Source: Planctomycetota bacterium (lineage in GTDB: Bacteria; Planctomycetota; Planctomycetia; Pirellulales; Pirellulaceae). From it: 61,050 nucleotides of DNA. Under the pieces are notes generated by a model, which was not told where the DNA came from, did not search any database, and saw only the letters and a program-made list of their open reading frames with translations. Position 1 is the stretch's first letter. Every line of letters begins with the position of its first letter. The position numbers were made by a program, and so were the translations under genes. The stretch spans positions 1 through 61,050 of the forward strand of contig JAQBZB010000013.1 in the NCBI GenBank assembly GCA_027622275.1, in the 5' to 3' direction. This document shows positions 55,356 through 61,050 of the stretch, one piece after another.

Positions 55356-57002
55356 TCAATGATTCCAGGAAAACTCGGTGCTGTTGACCAAGATCCAGTA
55401 TAGATCCTCCAGGCGTTCGCTGCGATTGTCGCCTTCTGTTCCGCTGAGCAACTCCACGAAGTGTGCTTGTTCGGCGGCGGAGGGAAGCCGCGACAAGACC
55501 GCCAGGTAACTGGTCTCGACCGCTTTCTCGTCCGTCGGTGCCAGCACCGAGATCCGTGTCGTGGCGTTCAAAAAAGGATTCGGCTGCGTGCGGTCTTTGA
55601 CCATGCTGCCGTTCATCATGAGCAAACGCTGGGCGATGGTTCCCGCTCGATCATCGAATTCGTCCTCGCCCGTGTCGCCATAACGTTGGATGAACTGATT
55701 CTGTTCATTGAAGCGTTGCAGTTTCGCGATGATATGAGACTCGGCGTCGATCGTCGCGAGCGAAGCGGCTTGAAGCACTCCGCCCGCCATTTGCTCGGGC
55801 CGCAGCCGAGTGAGCGGAAAGACGGCCCAGGCATCCTCGTGCTCCTGGGTCACTTCAAAATCGGCACGGCTATCCAGGCGAAACGCCTTGGTGCCGGCAA
55901 TCATCCGCACCAGATGCCGCAAATCGTAGTCGTGCTTGACGAAATCATCGGCGAGCGTTTCGAGGCCGGGCGGATACTCGCCGTACAGCGGGATGTCGTC
56001 GATCGGCTCGACCAGCGGCTTGCCGAACAACATCGCCCACATCCGATTGACCATCGCCCGGGCAAACGGTTTGTTCTGATCGTGCGTGACCCAGGCGGCA
56101 AGTTGCTCGCGTTGCGTTCCTTCCTGGGGCAGGAAGTCGGAGCCGAACGGAGGCTGAGGGGCGATCGCTTCAACCTCATCGGCACCTAGATACTGGTACT
56201 TGTATTCGTCTTTGCCATCGGTCACGCCAAAGATCGAAAACTTAACACCGCCATAGAACGCGGCGAGGTGGTGGAAGTCGCTCTGCAGCCCGCCTCGGGA
56301 TTTGTCCTTCGTGCCAAGATTCATCTTGCCAAGATTGTCGTCGTGACACTGCAGGCAATCGATCCTCATGCCGAGAAAGGCCCGAGTCGTGCGTCCGGCG
56401 AGACGGATCGCATCGGGCTTGCCTTTGTTGTCTTCGTCCAACGTCACCGTCAGGAAGTTGACCGACGGGTTGTTGGTCCACAGCCCCTTATCGCTGATCA
56501 ATTCACGCACGAGTTCATCGTAAGGTTTGTTCGCATGAAGCTGATCGCTCAGCCAGGTCACGAACCGACGGCGACGATAGACGATGAACGGCCCATTGTC
56601 CGTGCCGACGTAAGAACGCGCCAGCCGCTCGGCGACGTAGTCCGCATACCGGCGGTCTTCGAGCAATCGCGAGATCCACCACTCCAGCCTTTGTGCTTCC
56701 GGGAGCGATTGTAAGACGCGGACTTCTTCCAGCGACGGGATCGTGCCTGTCAGTCCCAGCGACAGGCGTCGTGCGACCACCAAGTCATCTGTCAGCCCGG
56801 CGCTCGTGAGCCCTTGTTCCTGCCACGCAGCTTCGAACTCGCCGTCCACTCGATCGAGGACGCTCCGAATTTCCGGCTGCTGATACCGGGCTGCGTCGAA
56901 GTCAGCGGGCGTCTCGATCGGGTCGTTGCTCAACAGGCGCGAGCCGAGAGCAATCAGCCCGACGACACTCAAACTGGCGAATAGCAGATTACGTTGCCAC
57001 AC
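55356..57002 (-). CDS. DUF1549/DUF1553 cytochrome-like planctomycete protein
   Basis: The 548-residue protein has an N-terminal membrane anchor (about 5-25, LFASLSVVGLIALGSRLL). The DUF1549 domain (about 45-250) begins IRSVLDRVDGEFEAAW and includes RRLSLGLTGTIPS and a CLQCHDD heme-type site near 205. The DUF1553 domain (about 300-530) includes NKPFARAMVNRMWAMLFG and LRPEQMAGGVLQA. These families are almost limited to Planctomycetes and Verrucomicrobia and are thought to work in surface redox or polysaccharide use. The DUF1501 gene that usually follows is absent; a WD40 gene comes next. Confidence 0.88.
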   Translation of the reverse strand: MWQRNLLFASLSVVGLIALGSRLLSNDPIETPADFDAARYQQPEIRSVLDRVDGEFEAAWQEQGLTSAGLTDDLVVARRLSLGLTGTIPSLEEVRVLQSLPEAQRLEWWISRLLEDRRYADYVAERLARSYVGTDNGPFIVYRRRRFVTWLSDQLHANKPYDELVRELISDKGLWTNNPSVNFLTVTLDEDNKGKPDAIRLAGRTTRAFLGMRIDCLQCHDDNLGKMNLGTKDKSRGGLQSDFHHLAAFYGGVKFSIFGVTDGKDEYKYQYLGADEVEAIAPQPPFGSDFLPQEGTQREQLAAWVTHDQNKPFARAMVNRMWAMLFGKPLVEPIDDIPLYGEYPPGLETLADDFVKHDYDLRHLVRMIAGTKAFRLDSRADFEVTQEHEDAWAVFPLTRLRPEQMAGGVLQAASLATIDAESHIIAKLQRFNEQNQFIQRYGDTGEDEFDDRAGTIAQRLLMMNGSMVKDRTQPNPFLNATTRISVLAPTDEKAVETSYLAVLSRLPSAAEQAHFVELLSGTEGDNRSERLEDLYWILVNSTEFSWNH

Positions 57003-57292
57003 GAGTCAGGCTCCTTGGCGGGAAAGCTAATAGTTTTTGAAACGACCGGGGACTCTAGGCGGGTACTAGTCGTTGCAGGTTCAGCAAAACATACCCTACA
57101 CGATCCTGATTAGTTTCGCCGCCTGTCGCACCCAATGGACATGCGACACCTCCATTCGACTTGGTCCGCAACTCAATGGGAAGTCCGAATTTGCTACACC
57201 AACACCAATTGCCTACGATCACGGAGATGCAACCCACCGCTCGCGCGAGTTGCACTGGCGGGCCGAATGACACAGGTAGCCAAGGTAAAGCG

Positions 57293-58735
57293 ATGTCGAC
57301 CAGCAACTTTCCTCACGACCGATCAGCTCGACCAACGCATGTCTCTGACCGGACAGTCGGCGGACCATCCGAGCCGGAAGCTGCGCCGGCGACAATTCCG
57401 CCGGTTCGTGTCTTCGCGGCGGAAGGGATCGAGGAGCAAGTCGTCATCGTCGATGAACGGAGCCTGCTGGTTAAGCTTTGGGGATGGCTGTGTTCCGGCC
57501 TCGAGTGGCTGTTCGGCCTGGCCAGCGTCATTGCTGGTTTGGCGCTACTCGCGTCGATCCCGATCCTTCAATTGCTGTCGCTCGGTTACTTGCTGGAAGT
57601 CAGCGGACGGATCACGCGCACGGGAAGGTTTACCGCAGGATTCATCGGAATTCGCCCGGCGGCTCGGCTCGGCAGCATCCTGCTTGGGACTTGGCTGATG
57701 CTGTGGCCAATTCGCTTTGTTTCGAGTTACTGGCGGGATGCGTACTTGATCGACCCTCACAGCGGCGTGACCGCTGCCTGGCGGATTGGCTTGTTGTTCT
57801 TTACCGCCGTGATGGTTGGACACATTCTCCTGGCTTGGTCCTGCGGCGGCAAGATTCGTCACTTCTTCTGGCCACTGTTGGCACCGCTGTTCTTCGGCAT
57901 GTGGATGTTGAGAATCATCGTGTCGAGCAATCGATTGCGGCCGATCGTCGGGCCAGTGGTTGGGACGTTCTCGAAGCGGCTGTTGAAGGACCTGACGACC
58001 GTTCCGCCGCTGACATCTTGGTTTCCGCCCGCGATCTTTTGGGCGAACCTCCGGCGTGGCGGACTCTATACCGCGGCTCGTGATGCCGTGTGGGATTATG
58101 CGGTCAATCTCAAACCCCACTACTTCTTCTGGCTTGGGCTACGCGGATTCGCCGGCGCGCTAACGTGGTTGTTCGTCCCGGTCATGATGATCGTGGCCAC
58201 CACGAATCTACAGCTAGAGAATCAGCAAGCGGCACAGGGGCTCGGCGGCTTAGCGGGCTTCTTTGGCTCGGCGCTGTTGGCGCTCGTCATTCTTTACTTG
58301 CCGTTCATGCAAGCCCACTTCGCCGCGGAGAATCGTTTTGTCGCGATGTTCGAACTGGGCACGGTCCGTCGCATGTTCCGGCGGGCACCGATCGCGTTTT
58401 GGTTTGCCCTGTTGATCACGCTAGGATTCTCGCTGCCGCTGTACTTGCTGAAGATTGAAACCGTCCCGCGCGAGACGGTGTGGCTGGCCAGCCTCGTCTT
58501 CGTCGTCTTCATCTTGCCAGCCAGGATGATTACCGGCTGGGCGTTGGCACGAGCCCAGCAGCGGAACGAGCCGAGATTCTTTCTGTTTCGTTGGGTCGCG
58601 AGGCTCGGTACATTGCCGCTCGTAGTGTTCTACGCCTTCGTCGCCTTCTTCACGCAGTTTCTGTCATGGTATGGATCGTACAGCCTGTTCGAGCAACACG
58701 CCTTCCTCACGCCGGTTCCGTTTCTGGGATACTAG
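57293..58735 (+). CDS. DUF4013-like multi-pass membrane protein
   Basis: The 480-residue protein has a variable cytoplasmic N-terminus of about 80 residues and then eight or so membrane helices (for example LFGLASVIAGLALLASIPIL, ALLALVILYLPFMQAHFAAE). The segment SLGYLLEVSGRITRTGRF is the DUF4013 hallmark. The start at 57293 follows CAAGGTAAAGCG; the frame is open further upstream but not convincing. Function is unknown. It is divergent from the DUF1549 gene. Confidence 0.75.
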   Translation: MSTSNFPHDRSARPTHVSDRTVGGPSEPEAAPATIPPVRVFAAEGIEEQVVIVDERSLLVKLWGWLCSGLEWLFGLASVIAGLALLASIPILQLLSLGYLLEVSGRITRTGRFTAGFIGIRPAARLGSILLGTWLMLWPIRFVSSYWRDAYLIDPHSGVTAAWRIGLLFFTAVMVGHILLAWSCGGKIRHFFWPLLAPLFFGMWMLRIIVSSNRLRPIVGPVVGTFSKRLLKDLTTVPPLTSWFPPAIFWANLRRGGLYTAARDAVWDYAVNLKPHYFFWLGLRGFAGALTWLFVPVMMIVATTNLQLENQQAAQGLGGLAGFFGSALLALVILYLPFMQAHFAAENRFVAMFELGTVRRMFRRAPIAFWFALLITLGFSLPLYLLKIETVPRETVWLASLVFVVFILPARMITGWALARAQQRNEPRFFLFRWVARLGTLPLVVFYAFVAFFTQFLSWYGSYSLFEQHAFLTPVPFLGY

Positions 58736-58885
58736 GCCACCGGTCACTCAACCGCGCCGGGGCGAGATCCACAGAAACGGCTGGTCGGTCAGCAGCCGCA
58801 TCAACGAGATGAGCGTCGCGTCGGGAGCTTGCGGCAGGGCCAGCACCGCATTGCAACAGCCTTGTCTAACGCGCCCCAAGTTGTA

Positions 58886-58939
58886 ACCCGACGCGTAAGC
58901 GAGGAAATGCGCGTGTTCTTCCTCGCTTACGCGTCGGGT
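58886..58939. repeat. Perfect inverted repeat downstream of the DUF4013 gene
   Basis: Two perfect 21-bp arms (58886-58906 and 58919-58939) starting ACCCGACGCGTAAGC enclose a 12-nt loop. It lies between the two pieces of the decayed gene. Confidence 0.88.
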
Positions 58940-58985
58940 CACGAAGAATCTGGGCTCAAGCACTTCGTTAGTGATCCTAGTTTTG

Positions 58986-59022
58986 TTCCACGGTCCCCAA
59001 CGGGCTCGCCCCGTTGGAACCA
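58986..59022. repeat. Small hairpin element
   Basis: CCAACGGG (58997-59004) pairs with CCCGTTGG (59010-59017) around five bases, with partial outer pairing of GTTCCA and TGGAAC. It lies at the point where the N-terminal gene fragment loses homology. Confidence 0.55.
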
Positions 59023-59290
59023 AAGATTAATCGACTAAACGTTTTGTCTGGCGAATGCTCTTGTTTGGCGTGTGGGTACTGGGCGGCAAGTTGTTGCTCA
59101 ACAACCGCCTTGAGGTCTTGGGGATAGCGGACATACATCCCGGCTTGCCCCGCATGATGAGCAAGCAGCAGCGTGATCGGACTGCGATCGCTATTCGCTT
59201 GGTGGATCGCCGCCAACGCCTGTTCGCTGTAGCGTGCTCCGCGTTCATTACTAGCCGGTACTTGCAAAGCGATAAGCACGTGCAAGAGTC

Positions 59291-59649
59291 TAACACGCAG
59301 AGTACACGACGATACAAATCTCGCAATTTCTTCGCCTCATAATTCTTTGGCTGTTGGCGGTGGTAAAGCCAGAAAGCTCGCGATTATGTTCGGTGGTCAA
59401 TCGCCGACAATGCGAGCCAGCACCCTCCGATTTCGTAGACCGGACGCAGTTGGCGAACAGACGGCACGGCTCATTTGCAAAATAACCCGCAGGGCGCGTG
59501 CGCGATATTTTGTGTTGGCAACGCAAAGTAACACGCAGGAAAGCGATCTCCGCTTCGACGTAAATACTTGCGGCGGGGATGTTTCCACGATAGATTCATC
59601 CCCAGCCGGTGCGCGTTACGTTGCGAATCGTCTGCAAAATAACACGCAG
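59291..59649 (+). repeat. Four direct repeats TAACMCGCAG upstream of the integron cassette
   Basis: TAACACGCAG occurs at 59291-59300, 59529-59538 and 59640-59649, and TAACCCGCAG at 59483-59492. The second and fourth lie in a longer shared block (TGCAAAATAAC then CGCAGGGCGCG, 22 of 23 bases). The last copy ends 22 bp before the cassette boundary, in a position resembling integrase-binding repeats of an attI site. No gene is called between 59286 and 59708. Confidence 0.6.
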
Positions 59650-59671
59650 GGCGCGCTCAAAAAATTAATAG

Positions 59672-60752
59672 TTAGGCACAAGAACGTAATGCTTAATTGG
59701 GACAAGCGATGCCTTCCAACGCACTCTTCGTAAGCTACGGTCATCGCGACATGACTCTGATGGACTGGCTGGAGCGACTCAAGCTCTACCTAGCGCCGTT
59801 GCGTCAAAAGGGAGTCGTTGACATTTGGGATGATTCCTCCATCAAGCCAGGCTCGCTTTGGCGGATGGAGATCGCACAAGCGCTGGACCGGGCAAATTCA
59901 TCCATACTGCTCGTGGGCTCTGCATTTCTTGCCTCCGACTTCATCGCCACGAACGAGCTACCCACTCTGCTTGGCGCGGCAAAGACACGCGGTGTATCCA
60001 TCTACCCTGTAGTCGTCGGATACTGCGCGTATAAGCAAAGTGTTCTGGAACAATATCAGGCTTTCAACGATCCAGATGCTCCGCTCGAAGCACTGCCAAC
60101 GGCTGAACAGAATAAAACTCTGAATGATGTAAGCATCGCCGTCGACGAGGATCTTCGACATGCTGCCGCAGCCGCGCTCCCTGCCCCGGTGCCGATGGCC
60201 GACACAAAGCAAGCGCTGGTTAAGATCGCGGAAGAATTGGATAAGACGCGCACTGCGTTTTCCGCACAATGCCGTCGTCGCAACCTACTCGTTCGGACGA
60301 TCAGACAAAGGCTCTCGGTCGCAGACAAACTCCAGTACGAGAATTTTTTCTTCCGGTACTACAGCGAGTTAAACCGAGAGGAGTTATTTCAGTTCGAGCA
60401 AATTAGAGCGATCACCGAGGGCTCCTTGCATGACGGCAATGAGGCCATTTTGGGACTCATCGAAAACAATCCGCAGGTTCTAGAAGCAGTCCCGTCACTC
60501 GCGGATCTACGCCAACACATCGTGTTCTGGCTGAATAAGTACGACAAGGTATTCGTCAAACGGCAGGAAATGTGCCTCCTCTACACCGGAGTGGAAGACA
60601 GGGTTCCATTTCCGGATCACGCACACGAAGATGTCGACACATGGCTGGAATCGCATAATTAAGAAAGTGCCTAACTAAACGCTGGACCGGAGCCGCCTAT
60701 TCGGTCGGAAACACCTAGCGACGCTGGCTGCGGCGGCCCGGTCAGCTTCGCG
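59672..60752 (+). mobile_element. Integron gene cassette carrying a TIR-domain gene
   Basis: The 1081-bp unit begins in GTTAGGCAC (59671-59679; crossover after the G) and ends at the G of GTTAGGGC (60752). The sequence GTGCCTAAC just after the gene (60667-60675) is the exact 9-bp complement of the cassette start, as required when a circularised cassette rebuilds its attC. One gene fills it, reading toward the attC, with very short flanks and no promoter. No intI is found in the window, so this is an integrase-less cassette here or the integrase lies beyond 61050. Confidence 0.85.
59709..60662 (+). CDS. TIR-domain protein, probable NADase-type defence effector
   Basis: The protein has 317 residues. 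The TIR domain (about 1-110) begins NALFVSYGHRDMTLMDWLERL and contains VVDIWDDSSIKPGSLWR and LLVGSAFLASDFIATNEL; Glu83 sits where catalytic glutamates of bacterial TIR NADases lie. A linker with KTLNDVSIAVDEDLRH follows. The helical C-terminal part (about 190-317, starting NLLVRTIRQRL) matches nothing I know and could be a sensor or partner-binding domain. An in-frame TTG at 59697 is an alternative start. The gene is the sole cargo of an integron cassette. Role in phage defence is inferred from the TIR family. Confidence 0.85.
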   Translation: MPSNALFVSYGHRDMTLMDWLERLKLYLAPLRQKGVVDIWDDSSIKPGSLWRMEIAQALDRANSSILLVGSAFLASDFIATNELPTLLGAAKTRGVSIYPVVVGYCAYKQSVLEQYQAFNDPDAPLEALPTAEQNKTLNDVSIAVDEDLRHAAAAALPAPVPMADTKQALVKIAEELDKTRTAFSAQCRRRNLLVRTIRQRLSVADKLQYENFFFRYYSELNREELFQFEQIRAITEGSLHDGNEAILGLIENNPQVLEAVPSLADLRQHIVFWLNKYDKVFVKRQEMCLLYTGVEDRVPFPDHAHEDVDTWLESHN

Positions 60753-60759
60753 TTAGGGC
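60669..60759 (+). other. attC recombination site of the TIR cassette
   Basis: This 91-bp imperfect palindrome has the canonical attC layout. R'' GCCTAAC (60669-60675) pairs with R' GTTAGGGC (60752-60759). An unpaired spacer (TAAAC / TTCGC) follows. GCTG-G-ACCGG (60681-60690) pairs with CCGGTCAGC (60738-60746) leaving G60685 extrahelical. GCCGCC (60692-60697) pairs with GGCGGC (60732-60737). The terminal loop is 34 nt. The next cassette would begin at 60753. Confidence 0.85.
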
Positions 60760-61050
60760 AATCTTCGCCGCCGTAACAGCGTCCGGTCTAGCAGACCGGT
60801 GGTGACTCGGCGGAGAATGGTTGTAGATGATCAAATCTGTCGATGGCAACCGTTCCGCGAGGGCTTCGCAATCCCATCAGTCGACGACAACCTGATGCGA
60901 TTTAAGAAACACCCGCCCCTTCGACTTGCCGATCTCCGGGGGCGGGGCCTGTTGTGGCCCTTGTCGCGCGGTTCCTGGTTCTAGCCCACGGCAAACGCAC
61001 ACTAAGTCTTTTGTAGTCCAAGGACTCGGGCAAGATAATCGGTATTCCAA
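60760..61050. other. Start of the region after attC, possibly a second cassette
   Basis: The sequence contains a short perfect hairpin CCGGTCT-AGC-AGACCGG (60785-60801) and one small open frame. No second attC is visible before the window ends, so I cannot tell whether this is a further cassette. Confidence 0.4.
60817..60984 (+). CDS. Possible small cassette-borne ORF (55 aa)
   Basis: The frame begins MVVDDQICRWQPF at an ATG preceded by CGGCGGAGA, a reasonable ribosome binding site, and ends RGLLWPLSRGSWF. I recognise no family. Its position, 64 bp after the attC boundary, is typical for cassette genes, but the arginine- and proline-rich end may be chance coding in GC-rich DNA. Confidence 0.3.
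   Translation: MVVDDQICRWQPFREGFAIPSVDDNLMRFKKHPPLRLADLRGRGLLWPLSRGSWF

Larger units (their letters stand above)
58748..59285 (-). pseudogene. Decayed T4SS/conjugation-like ATPase gene, broken at two palindromes
   Basis: Reading on the minus strand, about 59285-59027 encodes what looks like the N-terminus of a VirB4/VirD4-like ATPase of the sort seen in planctomycetes (IALQVPASNERGARYSEQAL, then YVRYPQDLKAVVEQQLAAQYP). The frame then enters a palindrome at 58986-59022. A second piece, 58870-58748, encodes a plausible C-terminus (ATLISLMRLLTDQPFLWISP) next to the palindrome at 58886-58939. The whole central ATPase is missing. The family call rests on pattern memory and is uncertain; the TTG start is doubtful. 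Confidence 0.4.

Noticed and set aside
59290-59588. Small minus-strand frames over the TAACMCGCAG repeats
   Set aside because: They are Arg/Cys-rich, created by the repeats, and resemble no protein I know.

Overview
The window looks like a planctomycete chromosome, probably order Pirellulales. GC is fairly high. It carries a PVC-type CxxCH heme protein with PQQ/NHL-like and HEAT-like parts, a DUF1549/DUF1553 cytochrome-like protein next to a WD40 protein, a PA14 plus malectin-like protein with the planctomycete N-terminal YHKWLGIP module, a sialate O-acetylesterase, a PVC signature small basic protein, a DUF4013 membrane protein, and many long intergenic inverted repeats. I see no tRNA, rRNA or CRISPR array.

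Layout. 1-4.1 kb (minus): type I restriction-modification genes hsdM and a 3'-truncated hsdS, with a YhcG/DUF1016 nuclease gene between them and a second, diverged hsdM 3' tail just before hsdS. 4.5-9.2 kb: sialate O-acetylesterase, then two glutamine synthetases of different classes (GSII-like, then GSI/GlnA); the first has a good sigma-54 promoter match and a long leader. 9.6-17.2 kb (minus): a translationally coupled three-gene defence operon of DNA methyltransferase, OLD-like AAA ATPase and helicase-nuclease (BPTD_3080-type). 17.4-24.7 kb: SprT-like protein, PA14/malectin protein, a dgcA/dgcN-like D-glutamate pair, and an HlyD-ABC exporter whose ATPase and permease have collapsed into one ORF by in-frame deletions. 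25-36.5 kb: slyD, nfeD, a YtrA-type GntR-ABC operon with promoter and operator, deoA-cdd, the PVC small basic protein, larA-like, a B12-binding radical SAM enzyme and a membrane protein. 36.5-58.7 kb: mostly single housekeeping and envelope genes (ArsC-like, TPR-thioredoxin, M50 protease, thioesterase, PhoD, MlrC-like, nucleoside MFS, response regulator, DinG-like helicase, CxxCH protein, ribD, WD40, DUF1549, DUF4013).

58.7-61.05 kb: a decayed T4SS-like ATPase gene cut at two palindromes, a set of direct repeats, and a TIR-domain gene enclosed in a well-formed integron gene cassette. The cassette start GTTAGGCAC is the exact complement of GTGCCTAAC in the attC after the gene. No integron integrase is visible.

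Two themes stand out. First, defence genes are concentrated in the first 17 kb and again at the end, where a TIR effector sits in an integron cassette. Second, at least fifteen nested palindromic elements of several sequence families are scattered through the window. Most are intergenic, but two lie in frame inside genes (methyltransferase, PA14 protein), one supplies the stop codon of ribD, a near-identical pair lies 12 kb apart, and a tandem repeat directly follows the truncated end of hsdS.
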